Below, piece by piece: positions 18,301 to 27,152 of a stretch of 64,000 nt of DNA (position 1 is the stretch's first letter; each line of letters starts with the position of its first letter). The notes beneath the pieces are model-generated. The model made no database searches, had not been told where the DNA came from, and saw only the letters and a list, made by a program, of their open reading frames with translations. The DNA is from Paucihalobacter ruber (GTDB taxonomy: Bacteria; Bacteroidota; Bacteroidia; Flavobacteriales; Flavobacteriaceae): contig NZ_VHIQ01000005.1 in the NCBI RefSeq assembly GCF_006494535.1, positions 1 through 64,000 of the forward strand, read 5' to 3'. The position numbers and the translations under genes are program-made.

Positions 18301-19835
18301 CAAAGGTTTCCGCTTGTATCTTCTAAAATAGACCTGACTCTATCATTACTCAAGCCGGCTGCCTCGGTAAAATTAACGAACGATTCACCATCATATTTAG
18401 TTACGCCTCCGCCCCAAGTGCCAAACCAAAGGTTTCCGCTTGTATCTTCTAAAATAGAAATGACTCTATTTTGACTCAATCCGGTTGCTTCGGTCAAATG
18501 AACGAACGATTCACCATCATATTTCGATACACCTCCGCCAACAGTTCCGAACCAAAGGTTTCCACTTGTGTCTTCTAAAATAGGAATAACAATATTATTA
18601 CTCAGGCCGGCTGCCTTGGTAAAATGAACGAACGATTCACCATCATATTTCGATACGCCTCCGCCGGAAGTGCCAAACCAAAGGGTTCCATTTTTATCTT
18701 CTAAAATAGACCAGACAAAATTATTACTCAAGCCGGTAGCCACGGTAAAATGAACGAACGATTCACCATCATATTTCGACACGCCTCCGCCTTCAGTGCC
18801 AAACCAAAGGTTTCCGCTTTTATCTTCTAAAATAGACCTGACACTATTATTACTCAAGCCGGTTGCCTCGGTAAAATGAACGAACGATTCACCATCATAT
18901 TTCGATACGCCTCCGCCTTCAGTGCCAAACCAAAGGTTTCCGCTTGTATCTTCTAAAATAGACCAGACAAAATTATGACTTAAGCCGGCTGCCTCATTAA
19001 AATGAACGAACGATTCACCATCATATTTCGTTACGCCTCCGCCACCGGTTCCGAACCAAAGGTTCCCACTTCTATCTTCTAAAATAGACCTTATTCTATT
19101 ATTACTAAGGCCGGCTGCCTCGGTAAAATGAACGAACGATTCACCATCATATTTTGATACGCCTTTGTCGGCAGTGCCAAACCAAAGGTTCCCCCTTGTA
19201 TCTTCTAAAAGAGATATCACATAAGAGGAACTCATACCTTGGTCCACATCTAAATATTGTAAATTGGTAAGGGCAGCATCTTTAAAAGCTAGGGGCAGGG
19301 CTTTGGTGGGTGGTGGTAGTATGGCTTTTACTGTTTTACCTTTGGCAGGTATAGGTATGCCGGTGGGTATGGTGTCACCGCTGGAATTAATTAAAACAAA
19401 ATCTTTATTGCCTTCGCCAAATTTCACCGTTTTAAGTTGGCTGTGGTCCACCTTGATAGTGGGGATGTTTTCGGGTATTTTATGTCGGTTGGGGTTGGCA
19501 TCGTGCTTTTCAAGACTTTCCGGAGATTTAGCTTTCACCACTCTGGGTTTTGCCATACTGTCTGTGTGAATGAGTGTTCCCCTTGCGGGTATGGGTACAC
19601 CGGTGATGAGTGTGTCGCCACTGCTCAAAATGATGGGTTTGATGCGGTCGCCTGTTACCGGGTTTATGGCATAACCACCTTTGGGGTTAGCTGCATTGGT
19701 TTGGGGTTGAGGCAAAAGCGATGCAGGGCTGGTTCCATCATCTTTTGGGCTGTGGTTGCAGGCGGCAAATAGCAGAAGAAGGAGAAAGAAATGTATCTTC
19801 CCGAGAAATTGTGAAGCTGCTGTTTTTATGCTCAT
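15321..19835 (-). CDS. hybrid two-component system protein (HTCS): Reg_prop sensor, kinase, receiver, AraC output
   Basis: The protein has 1504 residues from the ATG at 19835; the longer frame starts with TTG. Order: lipoprotein-like signal with FAAC; 12 nearly identical 42-residue Reg_prop repeats plus flanking degenerate blades (about 170-770); Y_Y_Y domain; one membrane helix (WWLTWWAWCFYAVLLLLML); phospho-acceptor His in THEFRTPL; ATPase domain; receiver with Asp in IIVSDVMMPEKDG and Lys in YLSKPFE; C-terminal AraC HTH. This is a complete one-protein two-component system sensing outside and acting on DNA. Two palindromic insertions lie in frame (17305-17362 and 17669-17684). Confidence 0.92.
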   Translation of the reverse strand: MSIKTAASQFLGKIHFFLLLLLFAACNHSPKDDGTSPASLLPQPQTNAANPKGGYAINPVTGDRIKPIILSSGDTLITGVPIPARGTLIHTDSMAKPRVVKAKSPESLEKHDANPNRHKIPENIPTIKVDHSQLKTVKFGEGNKDFVLINSSGDTIPTGIPIPAKGKTVKAILPPPTKALPLAFKDAALTNLQYLDVDQGMSSSYVISLLEDTRGNLWFGTADKGVSKYDGESFVHFTEAAGLSNNRIRSILEDRSGNLWFGTGGGGVTKYDGESFVHFNEAAGLSHNFVWSILEDTSGNLWFGTEGGGVSKYDGESFVHFTEATGLSNNSVRSILEDKSGNLWFGTEGGGVSKYDGESFVHFTVATGLSNNFVWSILEDKNGTLWFGTSGGGVSKYDGESFVHFTKAAGLSNNIVIPILEDTSGNLWFGTVGGGVSKYDGESFVHLTEATGLSQNRVISILEDTSGNLWFGTWGGGVTKYDGESFVNFTEAAGLSNDRVRSILEDTSGNLWFGTEDGGVSKYDGESFVHFTRAAGLSSNRVLYILEDTSGNLWFGTGGAGVSKYDGESFVHFTEANGLTNNVVISILEDKSGNLWFGTEFGGVSKYDGESFVNFTEAAGLSHNLVASILEDKSGNLWFGTEGGGASKYDGESFVHFTEAAGLGNNTVWSILEDKSGNLWFGTEGGGLSKYDGESFVHFTEAAGLSNNSVRSILEDNSDSYRNGNLYLATVKGITQISPSPTSSEEGDVFAIQVFGTQDGLKGLDFYQNSALIDSKNRAWWGSGKGLTMLDLNKLNSSPQIPQPLLKQLDINEQFIDYRNISYEPDTPHSPDSPDINRDRDRNQVGNDITFNGVQKFENYPLNLKLPYHKNNLTFHFVAIDWKAPHKIHYSHRMLGLNDNWSIPSKEAKTDYRNLPYSTYTFQIKAIGESGEWSEPFEYTFTINPPWWLTWWAWCFYAVLLLLMLYWIYGFLLRRKLEHAEVNRLQELDKFKTRLYTNLTHEFRTPLTVISGIADHILTQPSLENLENGLPMLKRNSAQLLRLINQMLDLSKLDSGRLLAKMIHDDILGYLKYLTESFDSFADSKDIRLHILSGFEALYMDFDPEKIQAIFSNLVGNAVKFTPPGGNIYIKLEKITSLEMGDFLEMKVKDTGKGISSEHLPYIFDRFYQVDNLSTRSAEGTGIGLALTKELVQLMSGTIAVTSQPGKGSEFTLRLPIKNEAPKGNAGEFTMESHPNVKDLVAVSGFGTAEDYDESLPLALLVEDNEDVLSYLELCLHGNYRIQKARNGLQGIQLAIEMIPDIIVSDVMMPEKDGYEVVERLKKDERTSHIPIILLTAKTDMESRLEGLESGADAYLSKPFEKKELEVRLRKLIELRQKMTARYAALIPEGKPETLIEIQEDAFLKKLHFIVDANLESEAFGIGELCEELAVSRTQLHRKLKALTNKSTSQVIRMIRMQKAKKLLLNSDLNISEIGYAVGYGNPSYFTQEFTKEFGEAPSFFRKG
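17697..19208 (-). repeat. 12 x 126-bp tandem repeats inside the HTCS gene
   Basis: Twelve contiguous 126-bp units encode the Reg_prop blades of the HTCS kinase. Units differ mainly at the residue after FGT and at the residues around NN-x-V-x-SI. The same type of 12-unit array is at 28733-30244, with high DNA identity between the arrays. Confidence 0.9.
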
Positions 19836-19932
19836 CTTAAATAGGTGATTCAATGTTTAATTCTGTGCCTACCTGTTACTACCCGTTCCTGTCCGTCCTC
19901 CGGCAGCCGGTGTTAGCCGGGCCGCGAACAGA

Positions 19933-19992
19933 CCTTCATTTTCTTTTAATTGTATTTTTATTAATCCACCGTGTGTCTCTGCTATATCATAA
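19933..19992 (-). pseudogene. tiny 3' remnant of a histidine kinase gene
   Basis: The minus-strand reading YDIAETHGGLIKIQ then KENEG matches the last ATPase-domain segment of the neighbouring kinases (YDIVKAHGGSIKIE, NENEG), and the DNA aligns with 30894-30953 over about 60 bp. The rest of the kinase is gone and stops flank it. The same gap (19854-20046) has a short GC-rich palindromic patch around CCGGCAGCCGG. Confidence 0.45.
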
Positions 19993-20046
19993 ATCTTTTT
20001 AATAAATGATTTATAAGTATTTTAAGGATTGCACGAATTTCTTTTT

Positions 20047-23000
20047 TTATACTAGTGGTAGTATAATGGTAAATTGTGTTCCTTTCTCTTTATTGCTGTT
20101 TAAAATCAACTCACCCCCGTGCGCTTTCACAATATCGTAGCTAAGCGATAAGCCAAGACCTGTACCTTGCCCGGTTGGTTTTGTCGTAAAGAACGGCTGA
20201 AATATTTTGTCTTTGATAGCCTCAGGGATGCCGGGGCCGTTATCTGAAACGGTAATTTCAATACCGTTTTCCGCATGTTTGGTTGAAACTACAACTTTTG
20301 GATTTTCTATACCATTTACCGCTTGAAAAGCGTTATTAATCAGATTTAGCAATACCCGGCCGATATCCTGGGGCACTACCTTAACTTTAGGAAGGGTAGG
20401 GTCTAAGTTGGTTGAAAAATCGGCATTAAAACTTTTGTCTCTAGCCCTTAAGCCATGGTAAGACAGCCTTAAGTATTCATCTGCCAAGGCGTTGATATCG
20501 GTAGGTACTTTTTCACCCGAACCGGAACGGCTATGGGCGAGCATTCCTTTTACAATGCCATCGGCGCGTTTGCCATGGTGGGTTATTTTTTCGAGGTTTT
20601 GTTTGATGTCTGTTGCAATGGCCTTGGCTTCTTCTATAGCGCCTTTGTCTAATTCGTCATTCATTTCGTCAATCAATTCATTACTCACTTCGCTAAAGTT
20701 GTTGACGAAATTGAGCGGATTTTGAATTTCATGGGCAATCCCGGCGGTGAGTTCACCAAGACTAGCCATTTTTTCGGACTGTATCAATTGCTGTTGCGTG
20801 GCTTTTAAATCGTTGTACGCCTTTTCTATTTCTTTGGCCTGTTCTAATTCGCGTTCTTTAGCTTTTTCCCGTTCCTTTTTTATGGTTCTTTGTTTCTGAT
20901 AGGTGTGGACTTGCTTAAAAAGTAACAAAAGCAATACTCCATAAATACCATATGCCCACCAGGTGCGGTACCAGGGTGGTAGAACTGTAAATGCATAATC
21001 GGTTTCGCTCCAGATCCCGTAGGGGTTTAAGGCTTTAATTTTAAGCGTGTAATCCCCTTCATAAAGGTTACCATAATTAGCAATATTAGTTTGACCTAAC
21101 GGACTCCAGGCTTTATCAAAGCCTTCTAAAAAATACTGGAATTGCGTGCTTTTAGCCAGAAAGGGATCGACGGCTGAAAATTCAAAACTTAAGGAGTTGG
21201 CAGAGTAGGGCAGCTTTAGACCTAAAGGAATAAAATCATAAGGGACAAGACTATCATAACGCACAGAGGTAAAGGTTTTTTTTAATCGATCAAGTTCTTC
21301 TTCTGTTTTTTGTAGCCCAAATCTGGAATTCATTTCAGTTGAAGACACCAGCGTGTCATTGGCATATCTATCATTAAGGTGAGACCAGACGATGGACTCT
21401 CCATTAATACGAATATTAGTAACGGAAACTGGAAAAGCCCTGCTGTTCTCTTTTAGCGCAGGATAATCAAAACGGGCAAGACCGCCGTCTGTTGTGGTTA
21501 TCCATCCTACACCTTGTTGATCGACGACTAACCCTCTTCCTGACGGGATTGGAAACCCCTCTGCAGAAGAGAAATTTTCTACGACAAGACGATTGTTTAA
21601 AGAATCTAAACTAACTACACTAAGTCTATCACTCGATCCGCTTCGCAACCAAAACTTATTATTATGGTCATCTTTTAGGATTGTACCAATACTGCTTTCC
21701 TTTAAGCCATCGGCTTTTCCGTAATTGGTAAACACATTGTTAGACAAAATACTTAGCCCACCATCTGTCCCAATCCAGAGGTTATTATTGTCATCTTCGT
21801 TTATACTATTTACAACGTTATTTGGCATGCCATCTTTTACAGAGTAATTGGTAATCGTTTCATTATTATAATTATATAGCCCACCTTCACTACCTATCCA
21901 TATATTGCCTAAGTGGTCTTCAAAAACAGAACTAAAGTAAAAACCTCCTAAATTATTTGAAGATGTTATTTTCACTAAGGATTTACCATCAAAAGTTAAG
22001 AGGTTATAATTATTGTTCTGCTCTGAGCTTGTTAGCCATACTTTTCCTTTAGAATCAATAAGTTCTATAAAAACAAAACGTTCTTGTCCCATGTTATACG
22101 ATTGAAAATGGGTACCATCATATTTAGTAAGGAAAACTTCGTCTCGATTACCGTGGGTAAACCAAATATTTCCATGATTATCTTCTACTAGATTACCAAT
22201 GTTATTAATTGTCCCATAATCTTGCGTGGGTTGTTTTAAAAAGTTAAAATTGGTCAATGTGTTTCCATCAAAATGAAAAAGGCCATTAAAAAAAGAACCA
22301 TAAAAAAAATCGCCATTTACAGCCTGTATCAAACTTCTTAAAGAGCGATTCTGGTTTTTAGAATTATCCTCTATGAGATTGTCATAGGTTTTAATCGAGT
22401 TTTCAAATCTTCCCATAAAACTCTGACCAGTAACCCAAATATTACCTTTTTCGTCTTTATGAAGATCAAGCCGTTCTAATTTTTTAAGCTCAGGATTGTC
22501 ATAAAAATCAATACTTGTAAGAGCATTGGTTTTAACTATCCCATTTTCTGAGTAACTCCAAAGGGTATTGTGCTCATCTAATACGCCACGGAATAAGCTT
22601 TCATCATTTATTTGTGTGGACTTACCATCCTCAATAAGAAAAGTACCTTTAGGTGTTGATACATAAAAGCTGGTAGAATTTATAACTAGAACATCGTTAA
22701 TTTTATCCTCAGGAATGAGGTTTTTAAAGCTCACTTCTTCAAAAGTTCCATGATAAAGTTTGATCAATTTATCACTTCTACCATCAAAAAAGAAGGTACC
22801 GTCGTCACCAAAATCACTCACATTTGTTAATAACTCTAATGCTAAGCCTTCAATATTATAAGATGCCAATAATTCTTCACCCTGGTACTTTAATAATGTA
22901 TTATCAATAGTATTTAAATACCAAGTGGAATTTTTATAGCCTTTTGATATAAATTGAGTTAAACTACCGTCGTTTTCACTTTCTATAAAATTTAATTCTG

Positions 23001-23511
23001 AAATTTCATTAAAATTTAAACCATCAAAAAGTAATGTTCGCCACTCAAAGCCTTGTGAACTAGGATTAAAGCGGTTTAACCATAATTGGTCGTTGAAAGT
23101 AATCTCCATTTGAAAGTTATACCAACCAGAATCTAAAATACCGTAGTCTTTAAACGTTTGGCCGTTATACTTTAAAATTTGAGAGCCGAAATTGCTGAGC
23201 CAAATATTTCCTTTACTGTCCGTATTAAATGTATTGAAACGAGCGGGCGGCATTCCATCCTTAGGTGTAATCGAAGAGACGACCTCCTTTCCATATAGCG
23301 GATCTAATGAGAATGGTCGAGCACTGGAAATATAATTTTCCTTAGGAATTTTTGGTCCGGTTTTAAAAGGAACGACTTCCATTTTAATTACACTGTCGTT
23401 TAAAACAGTACCTACTGCTTGTTTACCAATTTTTTGTTCTTTGCTTTTAGTTACATCGGTACAGCTAAAGCAAAGTAAAAATGCACACAGGATGAGTAAA
23501 AAGTTTTTCAT
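20047..23511 (-). CDS. Reg_prop/Y_Y_Y sensor histidine kinase
   Basis: A 1154-residue protein with a lipoprotein-type signal (CFSC at about residue 17), degenerate Reg_prop propeller blades through about 60-700, a Y_Y_Y domain at about 800-860, one membrane helix (WWAYGIYGVLLLLLF), a coiled coil, phospho-acceptor His in [16 protein letters not shown], and an ATPase domain with [16 protein letters not shown] and [10 protein letters not shown]. There is no receiver or DNA-binding output. It is the third gene of a tight three-kinase unit, 5 bp after the kinase at 23517-27152. Its propeller is diverged, unlike the repetitive ones in its neighbours. Confidence 0.9.
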   Translation of the reverse strand: MKNFLLILCAFLLCFSCTDVTKSKEQKIGKQAVGTVLNDSVIKMEVVPFKTGPKIPKENYISSARPFSLDPLYGKEVVSSITPKDGMPPARFNTFNTDSKGNIWLSNFGSQILKYNGQTFKDYGILDSGWYNFQMEITFNDQLWLNRFNPSSQGFEWRTLLFDGLNFNEISELNFIESENDGSLTQFISKGYKNSTWYLNTIDNTLLKYQGEELLASYNIEGLALELLTNVSDFGDDGTFFFDGRSDKLIKLYHGTFEEVSFKNLIPEDKINDVLVINSTSFYVSTPKGTFLIEDGKSTQINDESLFRGVLDEHNTLWSYSENGIVKTNALTSIDFYDNPELKKLERLDLHKDEKGNIWVTGQSFMGRFENSIKTYDNLIEDNSKNQNRSLRSLIQAVNGDFFYGSFFNGLFHFDGNTLTNFNFLKQPTQDYGTINNIGNLVEDNHGNIWFTHGNRDEVFLTKYDGTHFQSYNMGQERFVFIELIDSKGKVWLTSSEQNNNYNLLTFDGKSLVKITSSNNLGGFYFSSVFEDHLGNIWIGSEGGLYNYNNETITNYSVKDGMPNNVVNSINEDDNNNLWIGTDGGLSILSNNVFTNYGKADGLKESSIGTILKDDHNNKFWLRSGSSDRLSVVSLDSLNNRLVVENFSSAEGFPIPSGRGLVVDQQGVGWITTTDGGLARFDYPALKENSRAFPVSVTNIRINGESIVWSHLNDRYANDTLVSSTEMNSRFGLQKTEEELDRLKKTFTSVRYDSLVPYDFIPLGLKLPYSANSLSFEFSAVDPFLAKSTQFQYFLEGFDKAWSPLGQTNIANYGNLYEGDYTLKIKALNPYGIWSETDYAFTVLPPWYRTWWAYGIYGVLLLLLFKQVHTYQKQRTIKKEREKAKERELEQAKEIEKAYNDLKATQQQLIQSEKMASLGELTAGIAHEIQNPLNFVNNFSEVSNELIDEMNDELDKGAIEEAKAIATDIKQNLEKITHHGKRADGIVKGMLAHSRSGSGEKVPTDINALADEYLRLSYHGLRARDKSFNADFSTNLDPTLPKVKVVPQDIGRVLLNLINNAFQAVNGIENPKVVVSTKHAENGIEITVSDNGPGIPEAIKDKIFQPFFTTKPTGQGTGLGLSLSYDIVKAHGGELILNSNKEKGTQFTIILPLV

Positions 23512-23516
23512 TTCTC

Positions 23517-26500
23517 TTAATTAGTCGGTATTAAAATACAAAAAGTTGTGCCAACTCCTTCTTTTGAGTCTACGTTTAATTCCCCACCATGCCCTTTGGT
23601 GATGATGTCATAACTCATACTTAAGCCTAATCCTGTGCCTTGTCCCGTAGGTTTGGTCGTAAAGAACGGCTGAAATATTTTGTCTTTGATAGCCTCAGGA
23701 ATCCCTGGGCCATTATCTGAAACGGTAATTTGAACAGTATTATCTATATGTTTAGTGGCAACTACAACTTTTGGATTTTCAACTTCTTTAACTGCCTGAA
23801 AAGCGTTATTAATCAAATTTAATAACACACGCCCAATGTCTTGTGGCACCACATTTACTTTTGGTAAATCAGGATCAAAGTCGGTTGAAAAATCTGCGTT
23901 GAAGCTCTTATCTCTAGCTCTTAAGCCATGATAAGACAATCTTAGGTATTCATCGGCGAGGGCGTTGATATCCGTCGGTACTTTTTCTCCCGAGTTGCTT
24001 CGGCTGTGGGCGAGCATTCCCTTTACGATGGCATCGGCGCGTTTGCCGTGGTGGTTGATCTTTTCGAGGTTTTGTTTGATATCTGCTGAAATAGCCTTGG
24101 CTTCTTCTATAGCGCCTTTGTCTAATTCGTCATTCATTTCGTCAATCAATTCATTGCTCACTTCACTAAAGTTGTTGACAAAGTTGAGCGGGTTTTGAAT
24201 CTCATGGGCAATGCCGGCAGTCAATTCTCCTAAGCTTGCCATTTTTTCGGATTGGATGAGTTGGCTTTGGGTGGATTTAAGGTTGCTAATGGTCTCCCGA
24301 AGTTCATTGGTTCTTTGAGTTACTTTTTCTTCGAGCAAGCGGTTTTCCTTTTTTAATTGCCTCGAGCGGTATTGAACGATAGCCCGGATGCCGCCAATGG
24401 TTATGATGGCATATGCCAGGTAAGCCCACCAGGTCTGCCACCAGGGCGGAAATATTCGAAAACTGAATTCAGCAGGGTCACCCCATTGGCCTTTGATTCC
24501 TCTGGTTGCAACGCTAAAGGTGTAGGCACCGGGTGAAAGATTATAGTAATTTTTGCTTTGAGGCTCCCGGCCGGCATAGATCCAGGCATCGTCTTCGCCT
24601 TCCAGCATATATCTGAATGAGATGTTGTCCCTGTTCAAGACACGCAGATCGGTAAAACTGAACCGCATGTAATTTTGATCATAAGGTAGTTTTAGCCCGA
24701 TGGGCAATTTATAAGGGCTTGACAGGCTGTCCCATCGCATTTGGTGTTCAAATACATATCCAGAGTCTTGCGGCAGCGTATTTTCTGTGAAGAGTTGATT
24801 GCCATCGCTGGACCACAAGGGATCTCCCGTTTCAAGATAGGGCCGGAAATCTGACATACGTTCGAAAGAGCGTTTCTCATCCATGATCGTCAGGCCGGTG
24901 ATGGAAACCGGATATGGCAAGGTGTCAATCACAGGATCTTGTGTAAGAATGTTCAATTTCCAAGTAGGCCCACTAACAAACCAAAGTTGCCCGTTAGGCA
25001 GAAGTAAGCTCGCTCTTCGGTTATAGTCATTTGAGAGGAAACCTTGAGCTGCGCTATAGGTGAAAAAATTCCAGGGCGTGTTTGGATCAGCGGGAGGATT
25101 TACCAGCGTGAGACCATCTACACTCCCTATGTATAGGGTGCTATCTTTTTGCTGTAAGCTGTACGCGACCTCCGGTACGAGTCCTTCTGCTTCCCCCAGA
25201 TTGGTGATGGTTTGACCGACAGGATCAATTATTGAAATGCCACCGTCTGTTGCCACCCACAATGTACCATCCTCCCTCTGTATGATCTCATGGACAGCGT
25301 TATGGGACAATCCTTCCTCTTCTCGTAAATATTGGATCGTATTTTTATCCGGGTCTATGATAACCAATCCATTGGTCGTGCCCAGCCAGTAACGACCTGA
25401 TCCATCATCGAGAATACAGCTTACCCAATCAGCATCTAATTGAGGAGACTCCTCCGGGATGGTCTTTAATCCATTTGATTCCGGATGATAAACTGCGAGT
25501 CCATTATCGGTGGCTAACCAATAGCTGCCCTTTTCGTCTTTGAGGGCGCCGAAAGTCCGTTGTGTAATGTTTTGATTTTTAAAATAGTGGGTTAGTAACT
25601 TTTCTGCACGATTGATGATGAGAAAACCCGGAGTTCCATCAACGAAAAAGTTATCTTTTTCTAATTCCTTGATGAAGAAAATATTATTTGAATTTGGGAT
25701 TTGTAAAATTGCCTCATCGATCGCTTTGAGGGTTTTGGTGGAAGGGCTATAAATATTAATGCCTTTAGGTGTGCCGAGCCAGATATCCCCGCGATGGTCT
25801 TCCTCTAAACTCCTGATTTGACCATCCATCAGTCCATCAGACTGTCCCAGCACCTCGGGTAAAGGTCCATCCGGATCCACCAGGAGGATTCCTTTCGTAG
25901 TAGTACCAATCCAGATGACGCCCCTTTTATCTTTTATCGTATTTCCAAATCTTATAGGACTGTTGGTCGCAATTGATTTCATTTTAGTGTAATCTCTGTT
26001 GATTATATGGATGCTATCACTATTGATCATCCATAATCTTCCTTGATTGTCTTCCTCATAAAATTGCGCATCGTCATAAAATTGCGCTTCTTCATTAAAT
26101 CCATCCCTCTCATTAAGGGTACGGACAGTTTTATCGTCTAATGAAATGCCATGGGCGCCACTTACAGAAGTCATCCACATCCTGTTATCACGATCCAGAA
26201 AATGATAGCCACCACTAGGCAGGATGTTTGTATAGTACTGTCTGTCTTCACCGATGATACTGGTTACGGTTTGATCCCCGTTTTGACTTAATAGCCAGAT
26301 ATTGTGATTCCTGTCCTCCATTAATGGATAATTGGGACGAATTCCTGTAAATCCGGTATTGGTGATTCGACGTAAATGCTCCATGTCACTATCCATGACA
26401 TAGGTGGCCTTTTGCCAATGGGTCATCCACATCCGATTTTGATGATCAGGAAGAAGTGAAAGGATTACCTCCGTCGACAGGAAATGGGTTTGGGTTTTTT

Positions 26501-27152
26501 TCTTGAAGTCAAGAACGTAGATCCCAGTTGTAGTGGCCAACCATAATTTGCCATCCCGGTCTATTTCGAGATCCCAGATTCGCAAATAATCATAAGTATA
26601 TAACTCATTCCCGTTGTAGAGACATAGTCCTCCGTCGAAGGTGGCAATCCAATAAGTGCCGTCTTCGTTCTCGATAATTTTTCGGATGTCGTTGGAAGGC
26701 AGCCCCTGATTTCTTGAAAGCTGTAACAGGACGGTAGTGGTACCTTCGAGCTTCTGTGGTCTGTCCATCCGGGTGACAACAGGCGTTGGAATGATAGAAA
26801 TTTTCTTTTTAATCGGAATGGTGTCAAACTCCAGCTTCATCCGATCATTGGGATCCCAATCCAGCGGAGATTCCTTTATTGGAGACTTTAGAGGTTTAAA
26901 CTCACTGATGCTGAATGGCTGAGAGGGCATTTTGTCAATGTCTAACGGGTAGGTTTGAGGAAGGTCAATACTATCCGGGTCAACAACTTGCCATTCGATG
27001 GGTTTGGCTTCGGTGAACTCAAATGCTTTGGTGACAGGCGCCCTGAAAGCGGTCGGGTCAAGAGCGCCTTTTTGAGTATTATCATCACAGGATGCCATTA
27101 TAACCGCTGCAAGCAAAGAAAGGAATAGTATGGTTTTCGTTTTTGACATCAT
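23517..27152 (-). CDS. Reg_prop/Y_Y_Y sensor histidine kinase
   Basis: A 1211-residue protein. Lipoprotein-type signal (MASC at about residue 21), two propellers' worth of degenerate Reg_prop blades (about 125-740), Y_Y_Y domain, membrane helix near residue 930, coiled coil, phospho-acceptor His in [16 protein letters not shown], and ATPase domain. The catalytic part is nearly identical to that of the kinases at 20047 and 27149, while the sensor is different. The start overlaps the upstream kinase's stop by 4 nt (ATGA), which indicates translational coupling. It has no output domain. Confidence 0.9.
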   Translation of the reverse strand: MMSKTKTILFLSLLAAVIMASCDDNTQKGALDPTAFRAPVTKAFEFTEAKPIEWQVVDPDSIDLPQTYPLDIDKMPSQPFSISEFKPLKSPIKESPLDWDPNDRMKLEFDTIPIKKKISIIPTPVVTRMDRPQKLEGTTTVLLQLSRNQGLPSNDIRKIIENEDGTYWIATFDGGLCLYNGNELYTYDYLRIWDLEIDRDGKLWLATTTGIYVLDFKKKTQTHFLSTEVILSLLPDHQNRMWMTHWQKATYVMDSDMEHLRRITNTGFTGIRPNYPLMEDRNHNIWLLSQNGDQTVTSIIGEDRQYYTNILPSGGYHFLDRDNRMWMTSVSGAHGISLDDKTVRTLNERDGFNEEAQFYDDAQFYEEDNQGRLWMINSDSIHIINRDYTKMKSIATNSPIRFGNTIKDKRGVIWIGTTTKGILLVDPDGPLPEVLGQSDGLMDGQIRSLEEDHRGDIWLGTPKGINIYSPSTKTLKAIDEAILQIPNSNNIFFIKELEKDNFFVDGTPGFLIINRAEKLLTHYFKNQNITQRTFGALKDEKGSYWLATDNGLAVYHPESNGLKTIPEESPQLDADWVSCILDDGSGRYWLGTTNGLVIIDPDKNTIQYLREEEGLSHNAVHEIIQREDGTLWVATDGGISIIDPVGQTITNLGEAEGLVPEVAYSLQQKDSTLYIGSVDGLTLVNPPADPNTPWNFFTYSAAQGFLSNDYNRRASLLLPNGQLWFVSGPTWKLNILTQDPVIDTLPYPVSITGLTIMDEKRSFERMSDFRPYLETGDPLWSSDGNQLFTENTLPQDSGYVFEHQMRWDSLSSPYKLPIGLKLPYDQNYMRFSFTDLRVLNRDNISFRYMLEGEDDAWIYAGREPQSKNYYNLSPGAYTFSVATRGIKGQWGDPAEFSFRIFPPWWQTWWAYLAYAIITIGGIRAIVQYRSRQLKKENRLLEEKVTQRTNELRETISNLKSTQSQLIQSEKMASLGELTAGIAHEIQNPLNFVNNFSEVSNELIDEMNDELDKGAIEEAKAISADIKQNLEKINHHGKRADAIVKGMLAHSRSNSGEKVPTDINALADEYLRLSYHGLRARDKSFNADFSTDFDPDLPKVNVVPQDIGRVLLNLINNAFQAVKEVENPKVVVATKHIDNTVQITVSDNGPGIPEAIKDKIFQPFFTTKPTGQGTGLGLSMSYDIITKGHGGELNVDSKEGVGTTFCILIPTN

